DNA of 64,000 nt. Source: an uncultured Candidatus Entotheonella sp. (GTDB taxonomy: Bacteria > Tectomicrobia > Entotheonellia > Entotheonellales > Entotheonellaceae). Positions 1 to 8,594 of this stretch are shown here, in pieces; positions within the stretch are counted from its first letter, which is position 1, and each line of letters begins with the position of its first letter. The stretch spans positions 1,287,489 through 1,351,488 of the forward strand of contig OY282375.1 in the NCBI GenBank assembly GCA_958295825.1. The letters are read 5' to 3'. A program made the position numbers and the translations under genes. The notes below the pieces were generated by a model. The model worked only from the letters and a program-made list of their open reading frames with translations, had not been told where the DNA came from and searched no databases.

Positions 1-66
1 GCGTTGGATCGCCGGGGCTTCGACCCGCGCGCTGTCGGTTTCTTGGCCATCAATATCTCGCATTAG
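1..66 (+). CDS. 3' end of an unidentified gene (partial)
   Basis: Frame 1 is open from the window edge to TAG at 64-66 and gives 21 residues ending in AINISH. Nothing in so short a tail identifies a family. A second frame (2-161) is also open, so even the reading frame is uncertain. The stretch 67-236 holds no gene that I can support. Confidence 0.25.
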   Translation, partial: ALDRRGFDPRAVGFLAINISH

Positions 67-236
67 GATTGAGTCAATACATTTCCAAGCGTTGCGGGAT
101 GATACAACAGCGGGGATGGCTGCGCCACCGACGTGAGAATGACAGGGATGCCAATCATGGATAGACATCCCCAAAGGGATTTGCGAGAATCCCCCCGCCA
201 GTTATCACCCATTTCTCAGCCTCTGAGGTGTGAATC

Positions 237-557
237 ATGGACGTCAGGCACGCGGCAAGTTGCAAGGCTTTTAATACTGAGAAAATGAATAAGGTCAATC
301 TCTTTGAGACCGACCGTATGTTCTGCGATCTCTATTGTTTTGAACCCGGGCAGAAACAAAAGGTGCATGCTCACGCCGGCTCCGACAAGGTTTACTACGT
401 TCTTGAGGGTTGGGGCACATTTCACATTGGCGGCGAAAGCAAGGAACTTCAGGCGAACAGCACGGTCATGGCGCCTTCAGGGGTCGAGCACGGGGTCACC
501 AACACAAGCAACAAGCGCTTGGTGTTGCTGGTGTACATGGCGCCGAAGCCGAGTTAA
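237..557 (+). CDS. Small single-domain cupin protein
   Basis: A 106-residue protein made almost entirely of one cupin beta-barrel. Cupin motif 1 is visible as HAHAGSDKVYYVLEG (two His and a Glu as metal ligands) and motif 2 as PSGVEHGVTN (the last metal-binding His). Small cupins of this type bind a divalent metal and act as isomerases, dioxygenases or sensors; the sequence does not say which. The ATG at 237 is preceded by TGAGGTG at a normal distance, which supports this start, although an in-frame ATG lies about 16 codons further in. It lies 12 bases upstream of the AI-2E-family gene and is probably co-transcribed with it. Confidence 0.75.
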   Translation: MDVRHAASCKAFNTEKMNKVNLFETDRMFCDLYCFEPGQKQKVHAHAGSDKVYYVLEGWGTFHIGGESKELQANSTVMAPSGVEHGVTNTSNKRLVLLVYMAPKPS

Positions 558-569
558 CAAGGAACCCAC

Positions 570-1628
570 ATGAACGGCGCCGGACAGGAACAACAGATCC
601 AGACAGTTTGTCTACTGATTGTCAGTATGGTGGCAATTGCCATGGCGCTCTTCTGGCTACGCGGGGTCATGGTCCCGTTTGTTTTTGCCGTCCTCATCGC
701 GTTTGGTTTGGTACCTCTCATCGATTTGCTGGTGCGTTACCTGCACATGCCGAGGTCTGTCGCACTTCTGGCCACGTTGCTGGCAAGCTTCGTCATGCTA
801 GGTATGGTTGGCGGCCTTATTTCATCTTCCGTAGCGCAATTGGCGGCGCGGGGGGATATCTATCAAGAGCAACTCGGGCAATTATTGGACACCGGCATGG
901 CAGCCCTGCCACTTGAAAGGTTCGGCGTGCAGGTTGAAAAGGCCGTTGAATCCTTGTCCGACATTTCCCTCACGACGGTCAGCAGCATGCTGCTGACGGT
1001 GACAAGGGAACTCCTGGGGTGGGTGTCGAGCGGTCTGCTGGTGATGATATTTGTCGCCTTCATGCTGGTCGGCAGCACAGGCATGGAGATGGCCCGGGCC
1101 GGATTCTGGGGGGAAGTGCAATCTCGCATCCAACGCTACATCATTGTTAAAGCGCTGGTATCTGCACTAACTGGCGTGCTTGTTGGGCTTAGCCTGGTCC
1201 TTCTTGGCGTCGACCTCGCACTGGTCTTCGGCGTTTTTGCCTTCCTGCTTAACTTTATCCCTAATCTGGGGTCGATAGTCGCCACGCTCCTGCCTCTGCC
1301 TGTGGTGCTGGTAAGCCCGGACCTCACCCCTACGGCGAGAGTATTGGCTATAATGGTGCCATTGGTGATTCAGTTCATCATTGGGAACATCGTGGATCCG
1401 AAACTTATGGGCAAGTCCCTCGACCTGCACCCTGTCACACTACTCCTCGCCTTGATCCTCTGGGGCACGCTTTGGGGCATCGTCGGGATGTTTTTGGCGA
1501 CACCCATCACCGCAATTCTGAAAATTATTTTCGAACGGATGGAAGTCACAACGCCATTTGCGGAACTGTTGGCAGGACGGCTCAAATCCTACACGGATTC
1601 CGGTCGGGAAACGGTCTTGAAAGAGTGA
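570..1628 (+). CDS. AI-2E family transporter (PerM/YdiK-like membrane protein)
   Basis: A 352-residue integral membrane protein with the usual PerM-family plan: two or three N-terminal membrane helices, a soluble stretch at about residues 85-145, then five or more helices. The conserved tail region containing GNIVDPKLMGKSLDLHPVTLLLALILWG-type residues (about 275-305) is the family signature. Members have been linked to autoinducer-2 export, Na+/H+ antiport and general efflux, so the substrate is unknown here. AAGGA lies 9 bases before the ATG. It follows the cupin gene closely and is convergent with tatC. Confidence 0.85.
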   Translation: MNGAGQEQQIQTVCLLIVSMVAIAMALFWLRGVMVPFVFAVLIAFGLVPLIDLLVRYLHMPRSVALLATLLASFVMLGMVGGLISSSVAQLAARGDIYQEQLGQLLDTGMAALPLERFGVQVEKAVESLSDISLTTVSSMLLTVTRELLGWVSSGLLVMIFVAFMLVGSTGMEMARAGFWGEVQSRIQRYIIVKALVSALTGVLVGLSLVLLGVDLALVFGVFAFLLNFIPNLGSIVATLLPLPVVLVSPDLTPTARVLAIMVPLVIQFIIGNIVDPKLMGKSLDLHPVTLLLALILWGTLWGIVGMFLATPITAILKIIFERMEVTTPFAELLAGRLKSYTDSGRETVLKE

Positions 1629-1639
1629 CGTAAGTGTCT

Positions 1640-2368
1640 TTAGGACTCGGTTCCCTGTCTTGCCTCCGCTATTCTCACCAGAATGATGCTCACCTCGTAC
1701 AATGCGATCAGTGGCAGCAGCAGGGCGCTCATGGTGAAAGCGTCCGGAGTCGGGGTCAGAATAGCCGTGAGCACGGCGCTGGCCAGCATCGCGTACCGTC
1801 GGTTCTGTGTCAGGACTTCGCGCGAAAGCAGGCCCATCGTGTGCAGGATGACGACCACCAGCGGCAGTTCAAAAATGCATCCGCAAGTAGCAGACAAGCC
1901 TAGCGTCAGCCACAGATACCTGCTCACCGCAATGCCGGTGTCCAGGCTCTCCCCGCCAAAGCTGAGCAAGAAGCGTAGCGTAACGGGCAAGACAACAAAG
2001 TAACAAAAGCTCGCCCCCACCAGGAAAAGCCCTCCGGCAGCTACCGTACAACGTCGCGTCATAGCAGCCGACAGGCCCATGGCGCGCAACACGCGGCCGA
2101 TGGTGTACAGGAAATACGGCGCCGACAGACAAAAACCCGTCGCCAAGGCGACGGTGATGTGGCCTAGGAATCCCTCCATAGGGGCGTACATGACCAATTT
2201 CATCCCCAGCGGTTGAGCTAGTAAGCCCAGCAGATATGAGGCAAATGGGTAGGCCAGCAAACTTGTGCCCAGGAACACGATGACAAGACGGAACAATACC
2301 GAACGCACCTGTTGCATACGGGTCAACAGGCCCGTGTTCAGGATATGGGGTTCCGCAGGCGTTACCAT
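1640..2368 (-). CDS. tatC: Sec-independent protein translocase TatC
   Basis: A 242-residue protein with six predicted membrane helices, the size and topology of TatC, the substrate-receptor subunit of the twin-arginine translocase in the inner membrane. Visible TatC features include the first periplasmic loop ending in APMEGFLGHI (the family's conserved P-x-E-x-F region), the FELP segment after helix 4 and the ILTPTPDAFT stretch before the last helices. No tatA or tatB gene is adjacent. The gene fits its surroundings: at least five nearby proteins (Mo-hydroxylase large subunit, FCSD-like flavoprotein, Rieske protein, SoxY and the 4Fe-4S protein) carry twin-arginine signals. Confidence 0.9.
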   Translation of the reverse strand: MVTPAEPHILNTGLLTRMQQVRSVLFRLVIVFLGTSLLAYPFASYLLGLLAQPLGMKLVMYAPMEGFLGHITVALATGFCLSAPYFLYTIGRVLRAMGLSAAMTRRCTVAAGGLFLVGASFCYFVVLPVTLRFLLSFGGESLDTGIAVSRYLWLTLGLSATCGCIFELPLVVVILHTMGLLSREVLTQNRRYAMLASAVLTAILTPTPDAFTMSALLLPLIALYEVSIILVRIAEARQGTES

Positions 2369-2417
2369 CGGAGGAGACCGTGCCTTTCACAATAATTGAG
2401 CAGGGGCCACATTAAGT

Positions 2418-2440
2418 CTGGGGGGGGGGGAGGGGGACGC
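2418..2440. repeat. G-rich homopolymer tract
   Basis: The gap between tatC and the Cys-rich secreted protein contains a run of ten G, an A, then five more G. Such a tract is prone to slippage and to assembly errors. It lies outside any reading frame and upstream of tatC (minus strand), so it could affect tatC expression through length variation, but nothing further shows this. Confidence 0.6.
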
Positions 2441-2477
2441 AACGCCGGGGGCTCAAAACCAGTCCGATACGCAAGTT

Positions 2478-2918
2478 CTACTCGGATGCAGGCACAGCGC
2501 TTTCACCGTGATATTTCTTGAGTGTGTGCACACTGTACTTAAAGCCTTCTCGATAACAGCGTACGATCGCATCTTCGTTATGATCGCCTTGAAAACGATG
2601 GCAGTGACGATACTGTTTGTGGAACTCCTGATCCCCGGTTAGCTCCGCAGCCAGCAACGAGGCTCTGTCAAAACACGCGACCATCGTTTCAACTTCACCG
2701 GAAACCGAACAACCTTCGAACATGATCCAGCCAATGGAGAGCGCAAGGACGAGCTTTCCGCTGTTGATACAGCGACTCTCCCGCTGCACGTTTTGGCAGA
2801 TGGATTGCAGAAAGCGTACTTTGTCGTCTTCGGCAAGGGATTCTTCGGCCAAGGAAGGGGAAACCAAAAAGACCACGAGGAGGGAAACAACAAACAACCG
2901 GATTAACGAACGACGCAT
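2478..2918 (-). CDS. Secreted Cys-rich hypothetical protein
   Basis: A 146-residue protein with a clear Sec signal peptide (charged MRRSLIR start, long hydrophobic core, likely cleavage after SLA at about residue 24). The mature part holds seven Cys residues (in segments SICQNV, ESRCINS, EGCSV, ACFDR, RHCHRF, VRCYRE) and is otherwise helical and charged. This suggests a disulfide-bonded periplasmic protein. I do not recognise a family. The gene lies between tatC and the Mo-hydroxylase operon, on the same strand, with its own spacing on both sides. Confidence 0.6.
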   Translation of the reverse strand: MRRSLIRLFVVSLLVVFLVSPSLAEESLAEDDKVRFLQSICQNVQRESRCINSGKLVLALSIGWIMFEGCSVSGEVETMVACFDRASLLAAELTGDQEFHKQYRHCHRFQGDHNEDAIVRCYREGFKYSVHTLKKYHGESAVPASE

Positions 2919-3032
2919 GTGGCGACCTTGTCAGCTTTCCAAGAAGAACAAAGCGCTCCAAATGAATCCGGCGGCCGCCCCCGTAGGAGGAGAATGGCCG
3001 CCGGAACATCACGTCACTGCTTCAACGCCGAC

Positions 3033-5240
3033 TTACGCCAAGCTGAAGCCGTGATTCTTCAGAGGCACGGAGCGGATACGCTTGCCCGTCGCGGCATAAA
3101 GCGCGTTGACGAGCGCCGGCGTAACCGTATGGAACACAGGCTCACCAATACCGGTCGGGGAATTGGTGTTTTTCACCGTGTGTACCTCGTACTCCGGCAT
3201 CTGTGAAATGCGCAGCAGGCGGTAGTTATCAAAATTGCTCTCAACCAGCTTGGCATTCCTGACCGTGTGCTCGCTGTACATGGCCATGGTGAGACCCCAG
3301 ACCAAGCCGCTCTGGCACTGCGCGTCTACCTGATCCGGGTTCACGACGATACCGCAGTCAAGAACACGGACAACCTTGTGGACCTTGATGCGACGACCGC
3401 CGCGCACCGAAATCTCGATCACGTCCGCGAACGGCGTGTCGAAACTGTTGTGGAAGGCCATACCCTGGTAGTGCCCCTTCGGGAGTTCCTTACCCCATCC
3501 CGCCTTCTCGGCGGCCATATCCACAACAGCCTGCATGCGTGGCTCCTTGTGGAGCAACTCACGGCGCAACTGATAGGGATCCTTGCCAACCGCTTCGGCA
3601 ATCTCATCGATGAAACCCTCGATGAAGAAGCAGTTCATGGTGTTTCCGACACCGCGCAGGAAGACGATGGGTACCGGAAAGTCCTTCTGCACCCAGGAGA
3701 CCTGCAGGTTGGCGAAGTCGTAGCCAATGTCCTTGCCGCCCTGAACAGCGTGGAAATCGACGCCGCTCTCGCGCTGGCCTTTCAGGAAGTCGGAATCGGC
3801 AAACAGATCTTTCAGCCTGGAAGAGCGGTAAGGAGACAGCCAGATACCAGGGCCGACGTTGCGGTGCCGCCAAGCAACGGGCTTGCCGTCCGCATCGATA
3901 CCGGCGGTCATCCTGGCCAAGTAGGCCGGGCGGTGGAAGTTATTCTGCATATCTTCCTCGCGCGACCAGATGAGCTTGACCGGTTTCTTCAGCTTCATGG
4001 ACGCCTCAACGGCCTGCTCGAGATAGTCCACCTCGACACGACGCCCGAAACCGCCGCCCAAGAAGGTGACGTGAATCTTGATCTTGTCCTGCGACAATCC
4101 GGTGAGCTTCTCGGCCATGATGTAGCCGCCACCCGGATCCTGTGTCGAAGCCCAGATTTCCAGGGAATCGCCGCGGTAATCGGCCAAGCAGTTCATCGGC
4201 TCCAGCGGCGAGTGGCTGAGGTACGGCACCTCGTAGGTGGCTTCCACGACCTTGTCGGCCGAGGCAATGGCAGCGTCGAAATCGCCGTCGACACGCCCCA
4301 AGGCACCTTTCTCCTCGGCGCCCTCGACAAAAGCCTGGTGAATCTGGTCACTATTGAGCCCAGCCCAACCATTTCCATCGAAGGTCGGGTTGGCCGCCTT
4401 CAGACCCTGCTCGGCTTGCCAGTACGTGTCGGCCGTTACGATCAAGCAAGGCACGTTGTTCTCGGGATAAACGGCCTGCCCAATTTCGAGCACGTCGTGT
4501 ACACCGGGAACGGCCTTGGCCGCCGCCTCGTCGTAGCTGGCGATTTTGGCGCCAAACGGGGCGTGCCGGATGGCCGCCACGACCATGCCGGGCACCGAGA
4601 CGTCCATGCCGTAAATCGCCTCACCCGTCACCTTCATCTTGCTGTCCAGACGCTGGGTCGCCGTACCGATCAGGCGGAACTCCTCCGGCGTCTTCAGGGT
4701 CGGCTCTTCCGGCGGCGTCTCTTTGGCCGCAGCCTCTGCGAGCTCACCAAACGTGGCCGACTGGTCGCTATCGGCATGCGTCACCACGCTATTGCGGGCG
4801 CTGCACTCGTCCGCACTGACACCCCACTTCTTAGCAGCGGCGTTGATCAACATGTGACGGGTCTGCGCCCCGGCCTTGCGCATCACGTCCCAGAAACCGG
4901 GCGTGGCAGTGCTACCGCCAGTAATCTGAAGCCCGGCCAGGGGATTGATGTACTCGGGACGGCCGGAACCGAACTCGAAGTTCACCGGCCAGGCACACTC
5001 CATTTCCTCGGCAAACATCATCAGGTTACCGTTGGTGGGGCCCTGACCCATTTCGCTCTGGCTGGCCCGTAGGGTAACCGTGTTGTCCGGGGCGACGTGC
5101 ACCCAAGCATTCAGTTCAGGCAGGTCGCTGGCAGCCTCAGCGTAGCGCGAGGGCAAATGAAAGCCCACGACCAAGGCGCCGCCGACCGTCGCAACGGACT
5201 GAATGAAGGTTCTGCGTTTCATTTCCATGGCTTGACTCAT
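3033..5240 (-). CDS. Mo-hydroxylase large subunit, isoquinoline 1-oxidoreductase beta type
   Basis: A 735-residue xanthine-dehydrogenase-family molybdopterin subunit. It begins with a twin-arginine signal (KRRTFIQS, then a hydrophobic segment), so the enzyme should be folded with its cofactor in the cytoplasm and exported. The aldehyde oxidase/xanthine dehydrogenase fold is recognisable from GGGFGRRVE (pterin contact) at about residues 395-403 and the C-terminal GIGEPVFHTVTPALVNALY stretch, whose Glu is the catalytic base in this family. The single-chain layout with a separate 2Fe-2S subunit matches IorAB-type enzymes, which hydroxylate N-heterocycles or oxidise aldehydes and pass electrons to cytochrome c. 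The small subunit lies just upstream and modABC is 13 kb away. Substrate cannot be inferred. The ATG at 5240 has AGGAG nine bases before it. Confidence 0.9.
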   Translation of the reverse strand: MSQAMEMKRRTFIQSVATVGGALVVGFHLPSRYAEAASDLPELNAWVHVAPDNTVTLRASQSEMGQGPTNGNLMMFAEEMECAWPVNFEFGSGRPEYINPLAGLQITGGSTATPGFWDVMRKAGAQTRHMLINAAAKKWGVSADECSARNSVVTHADSDQSATFGELAEAAAKETPPEEPTLKTPEEFRLIGTATQRLDSKMKVTGEAIYGMDVSVPGMVVAAIRHAPFGAKIASYDEAAAKAVPGVHDVLEIGQAVYPENNVPCLIVTADTYWQAEQGLKAANPTFDGNGWAGLNSDQIHQAFVEGAEEKGALGRVDGDFDAAIASADKVVEATYEVPYLSHSPLEPMNCLADYRGDSLEIWASTQDPGGGYIMAEKLTGLSQDKIKIHVTFLGGGFGRRVEVDYLEQAVEASMKLKKPVKLIWSREEDMQNNFHRPAYLARMTAGIDADGKPVAWRHRNVGPGIWLSPYRSSRLKDLFADSDFLKGQRESGVDFHAVQGGKDIGYDFANLQVSWVQKDFPVPIVFLRGVGNTMNCFFIEGFIDEIAEAVGKDPYQLRRELLHKEPRMQAVVDMAAEKAGWGKELPKGHYQGMAFHNSFDTPFADVIEISVRGGRRIKVHKVVRVLDCGIVVNPDQVDAQCQSGLVWGLTMAMYSEHTVRNAKLVESNFDNYRLLRISQMPEYEVHTVKNTNSPTGIGEPVFHTVTPALVNALYAATGKRIRSVPLKNHGFSLA

Positions 5241-5259
5241 CTCGCAGTACTCCTCTTAA

Positions 5260-5712
5260 TTAAGCCTTGGCGGCCCGGTGGATGGCGGAGCGGATGCGCG
5301 TGTACGCGCCGCACCGGCACAATTGATCCTTCATCGCCAAGTCGATATCGCGATCCGTCGGCTCCGGATTGGTCGCCAACAAGGAGGCCGCTGCCATGAT
5401 CTGTCCAGGAATACACCAGCCGCACTGCGACGTGTTATCGTCGATGAAGGCCTGCTGCACCGGATGGAGACCATTGGCACCAAGACCCTCGATCGTGACG
5501 ATATCCGCGTTCAGAGACTTGCCGACAGCCCTGTCGCAGGACTTTACCGGCTCACCGTTCATATGGATCGTGCAAGCACCGCACTCTCCAATACCACAAC
5601 CGTATTTGGTTCCCGTCAACCCCATGTGCTCTCTGAGAATCCACAAGAGAGGGGTGCCGGGATCCACATCTATCGTGCTGGTCTTCCCGTTTACCGTAAG
5701 TGTTATGTTCAT
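5260..5712 (-). CDS. 2Fe-2S subunit of the Mo-hydroxylase (IorA type)
   Basis: A 150-residue iron-sulfur protein with two domains: an N-terminal plant-ferredoxin-like 2Fe-2S fold with CGIGECGAC and a further Cys in KSCDR, and a C-terminal four-helix 2Fe-2S domain with CGWC and CRCG. This is the electron-transfer subunit that takes electrons from the Mo site of the neighbouring large subunit. The chosen ATG at 5712 follows AGAGG; the frame is open 15 codons further upstream but those residues do not fit the family, whose members begin near MNITLTVNG. It carries no signal peptide, as expected if it is exported by hitch-hiking with the Tat-signal-bearing large subunit. The two genes are 19 bases apart. 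Confidence 0.9.
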   Translation of the reverse strand: MNITLTVNGKTSTIDVDPGTPLLWILREHMGLTGTKYGCGIGECGACTIHMNGEPVKSCDRAVGKSLNADIVTIEGLGANGLHPVQQAFIDDNTSQCGWCIPGQIMAAASLLATNPEPTDRDIDLAMKDQLCRCGAYTRIRSAIHRAAKA

Positions 5713-5982
5713 AAACCTGACCTCTCCCTTTCTTGGCGCGCCGAGCGCGTTTGGCAAACCCCGCGCCGCCCTTGTCCCACTTCGGGTGAAACCCGACCGG
5801 CGTTGAGCGCCACTCCCAACGACGTCACATCATTAACTACGAGAGTTCCCCTCTCATTTAACCTTGCGGCTCAGTTTTTCAGTGACACCTCCGTATCGTG
5901 CATACCGTCGGCACGTTTGTCAAGGGGTTAATCTTTACCCTCGGACCACACGAGGGTTTTCCAAAATCCACGTCGCTGCAAT

Positions 5983-7434
5983 TTAAAACATCTCGTTGTA
6001 GTGGACCCTTGCCCACTCAAGCATGGCCTCTCCCATCTCCTCGCTGCGTTCCATTTTCCGGTCGCGCCACGCAAACGCCGCACCCGTATGGGTCCAAAAG
6101 GCAACCACTCGTTCCATGGCCATAGGTGTGATGCCGGCTTGCGGGGGGAGGTATTTGAAACCAAGATAAATGGCTTCCATGGGGTCGGAGTTCACCATCG
6201 AGAAACAACTGGTGTAGGGCGTCTCCCACTTGACCTCTTGCCCTTTCATCCTTCCGGCAATAACCCTGGCGACGAATTTCGCCTCTTCTTGGGCAGTGCT
6301 GCCGCTCTTGGAGAAACCAGTCGGACGCGAATCCCCGATGACATATACGCGCTCATCACCGACCACGTTGCTGTGGAACTGGTCGATCCAAGCCTCTTTC
6401 TGCGGGCTGTACTTGTTCACCAAACCCAAGTTCTCGATCAGCTTGGCGCCCCGGATGCGCGGATAAATGGCGGCGTCGTCGAAAGTGTAGTCATCGAACT
6501 CACCCATGATGGTCTTCTTCTCGACATCCACGCCGACGATGCTTACGGAAGGATAATATTCCAAGTAGTCCTTATAGAGCTCGTGGAAGGCTGCTTCAAA
6601 GCCTTCCCGCTTGATCTTGATCGTTGGGTTATGGTCCAGAAGAAGCACCTTCCCCTTGATCTTGTTTTTCTTGAAGACTGAAGCAACCATGCAGGCGCGC
6701 TCATACGGGGCGGGCAAGCAACGGTAATTGCCGCTGGGCACCGTCAGCGCAAACAAACCGCCTTCGAAGTTGTCAATCTTGGCCTTCAAGGTCAAATGTT
6801 CAGAACCAGGCTTAAACGCCGCCGGATATCGCGACATCACAGCCTGCTGCTGATCAATGTCGTGTACGCCGATGGCATCATAGTCATAGTCAATGCCTGG
6901 AGCGAGAACAAGATAGTCGTAATCAATGTACCCTTTGTCCGTGTAAACGCGGCGTTTCTCCCGGTCTGCATCCATAACGGTCGCGTTGAAGAAGGTATAG
7001 TTGTTGTTCGTTGCCGCGTCGAGGAAGCTGTGGGTAATAAATCCTTGATCGACCAGCCCTGCCAACCACAAATTGCTAATTGGGCAAGAAATGAAGACGG
7101 AATGGGTCTCAACAAGCACGACATCCATTTCCGGGCTTTGCAATTTGAGGTGCTTGGCCATGGTGAGCCCACCCCAACCGCCACCCACAACCACCGCGCG
7201 CGGCCCTTTCGGTGCGGCCAATTCTGCTTTTTTATGAATAACGAACGCGGCCGGGCGCAGAGGCGGCCCCTTCTGGGTCCCATGATACGTCGTGTCTTGA
7301 GACGGGGTGCCATGATAGGACTCCGCTCCCTGGCTGATTTGTCCCGACCCGCCAAGCATGCCAGCCGCGGCCACACCAGCAACCGCACCCTTGGACCGCC
7401 GCAAGAAATCGCGTCGTGAAATGTTCTCTCTCAT
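5983..7434 (-). CDS. FCSD-like FAD-dependent sulfide/sulfur oxidoreductase (SoxF/FccB-like)
   Basis: A 483-residue flavoprotein with a twin-arginine signal (SRRDFLRRS) and therefore periplasmic. The FAD-binding GGGWGG motif starts near residue 84, the second dinucleotide-binding segment follows, and VYVIGDSRPTGFSKSGSTAQEE is the typical third FAD contact of flavocytochrome c sulfide dehydrogenase. The segment YRCLPAPYERA matches the first redox Cys region of FccB. The partner Cys, which in FccB sits in a WCPVD segment, appears to be replaced by AWIDQF. No FccA haem subunit is adjacent; multihaem cytochromes lie upstream. The start at 7434 is chosen because AGGAAGG precedes it and the Tat motif then sits close to the N-terminus; an in-frame ATG at 7473 is the alternative. 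Confidence 0.8.
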   Translation of the reverse strand: MRENISRRDFLRRSKGAVAGVAAAGMLGGSGQISQGAESYHGTPSQDTTYHGTQKGPPLRPAAFVIHKKAELAAPKGPRAVVVGGGWGGLTMAKHLKLQSPEMDVVLVETHSVFISCPISNLWLAGLVDQGFITHSFLDAATNNNYTFFNATVMDADREKRRVYTDKGYIDYDYLVLAPGIDYDYDAIGVHDIDQQQAVMSRYPAAFKPGSEHLTLKAKIDNFEGGLFALTVPSGNYRCLPAPYERACMVASVFKKNKIKGKVLLLDHNPTIKIKREGFEAAFHELYKDYLEYYPSVSIVGVDVEKKTIMGEFDDYTFDDAAIYPRIRGAKLIENLGLVNKYSPQKEAWIDQFHSNVVGDERVYVIGDSRPTGFSKSGSTAQEEAKFVARVIAGRMKGQEVKWETPYTSCFSMVNSDPMEAIYLGFKYLPPQAGITPMAMERVVAFWTHTGAAFAWRDRKMERSEEMGEAMLEWARVHYNEMF

Positions 7435-7476
7435 TCCCGCCTTCCTCTGTGAATCACTTTCCTGAATGGACATCAC

Positions 7477-8181
7477 TCAGCAAAAAAACTGACGTTTCGT
7501 ATAGTCCGACAGGCGCATCACAACGATCTCGCCGGCGCTTTCCTGCCAAGCCAGGGCTGGGCCAAATTCCCGCCTCAATTCCTTACGATAGGCTTTGAAA
7601 TAAGCCTTGAAAACTTCCCCACCATAGGTGCCGACGGCATGGAGTTCGTCCGTCTCTTCGTCATAGTCGAGTTCGATTGCCGTCAAAGGCTGGGGAGCCG
7701 GGCCACCCACTACTTTTCCGCCTTGTGCCGGGTCGAAAACGCTCCCGTGCAGGCAACACGTGATCCGACCTGATGCTTCGCCGGATTTACCGCCCTTAGG
7801 ACTGTAATTGATAAAGCTCTTCCTCGGGGAGGGGCGTGTCACCTGATGCGTGCAGATTGCCGCATAGGCAACAATAGACCGTTCAAGGCCAACTCCCCCT
7901 GGCCATCCGCATGGATTATCACAGGCCGATGCCAGACGCAAACGGTCATGCCCTGCACCAAGGTTTAACAGAAAGCACGGCGTACCCATGTAGGGATAGA
8001 AGAACAGGTAATTTTCATCCTCCTGTAACGCAGCCGCCTTGATTCCATTCCCTTGGGCGTCAACCAGTTTGACACGTTGATAACGCTTCGGTGTTGCCGC
8101 CTCGCTGCCACCGCCCATAAAAGGAGCGGTCCCCAAAGCGAAGATACCTGCAGCTAATCGAATAAAGCGTCGTCTCTGCAT
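7477..8181 (-). CDS. Tat-exported Rieske 2Fe-2S protein
   Basis: A 234-residue protein beginning with a twin-arginine signal (QRRRFIRLAAG). The Rieske cluster ligands are present as CTH at about residue 110 and CCLH about 45 residues later, each supplying one Cys and one His. The domain sits in the middle of the chain, followed by about 75 residues that I cannot assign. In a bc1 complex the Rieske protein is anchored and accompanied by cytochrome b and c1, which are absent here, so it is more likely a dedicated electron carrier for the neighbouring flavoprotein and SoxYZ. The gene is followed directly by the FCSD-like gene and preceded by soxZ. Confidence 0.8.
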   Translation of the reverse strand: MQRRRFIRLAAGIFALGTAPFMGGGSEAATPKRYQRVKLVDAQGNGIKAAALQEDENYLFFYPYMGTPCFLLNLGAGHDRLRLASACDNPCGWPGGVGLERSIVAYAAICTHQVTRPSPRKSFINYSPKGGKSGEASGRITCCLHGSVFDPAQGGKVVGGPAPQPLTAIELDYDEETDELHAVGTYGGEVFKAYFKAYRKELRREFGPALAWQESAGEIVVMRLSDYTKRQFFC

Positions 8182-8224
8182 GCCATGCCACCCTCTACGA
8201 AGCGCATCCGCTACCCAATGGACA

Positions 8225-8554
8225 CTATACGCGGATATCGACGGTTTCGGTGTATTCCTCTCCGCGCGTGTCTTTCCAAACCACCCGCAATGGGGCCGAA
8301 TGGGTGACCTTCAGGGCAAACGTAAAATAGGGATTCTGGCTTAAGCCGGCGGAGGCATCCACGGAGATAATGCGCTGGTCGCCATAATAGACTTCAATTA
8401 GATTTATGAAATGCTGGGCAATATAGCCTTTATCCTCGTATTTGTGCCGGCCATTATGATTTGGATGAATGATACGAGTCTTGACCTCAATCACGTCATC
8501 CTTGCCGTATTCATGACGGGGCAAGCGAACCGCGCGTCTACCTATTTTTAACAT
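8225..8554 (-). CDS. soxZ: Sulfur-carrier complex protein SoxZ
   Basis: A 109-residue all-beta protein with the SoxZ hallmarks: an IIHPNHNGRHKYEDKG region early, an immunoglobulin-like body and a final ESYTETVDI-type strand (here EEYTETVDIRV). SoxZ dimerises with SoxY, which carries sulfur intermediates on a C-terminal Cys in the periplasm. It has no signal peptide of its own, as usual, since SoxZ is co-exported with SoxY. The gene follows soxY after 40 bases. No soxXA, soxB or soxCD occurs in this window, so only the carrier part of the Sox system is encoded here. Confidence 0.85.
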   Translation of the reverse strand: MLKIGRRAVRLPRHEYGKDDVIEVKTRIIHPNHNGRHKYEDKGYIAQHFINLIEVYYGDQRIISVDASAGLSQNPYFTFALKVTHSAPLRVVWKDTRGEEYTETVDIRV

Positions 8555-8594
8555 AAGCGCTCACGAATCCTTCTTTGGTCGGTTACCGGTCCAA

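Noticed and set aside
3267-5072. Long plus-strand open frame of 601 codons
   Set aside because: It is antisense to the Mo-hydroxylase large subunit, whose motifs are clear; the shadow frame has no recognisable domains.
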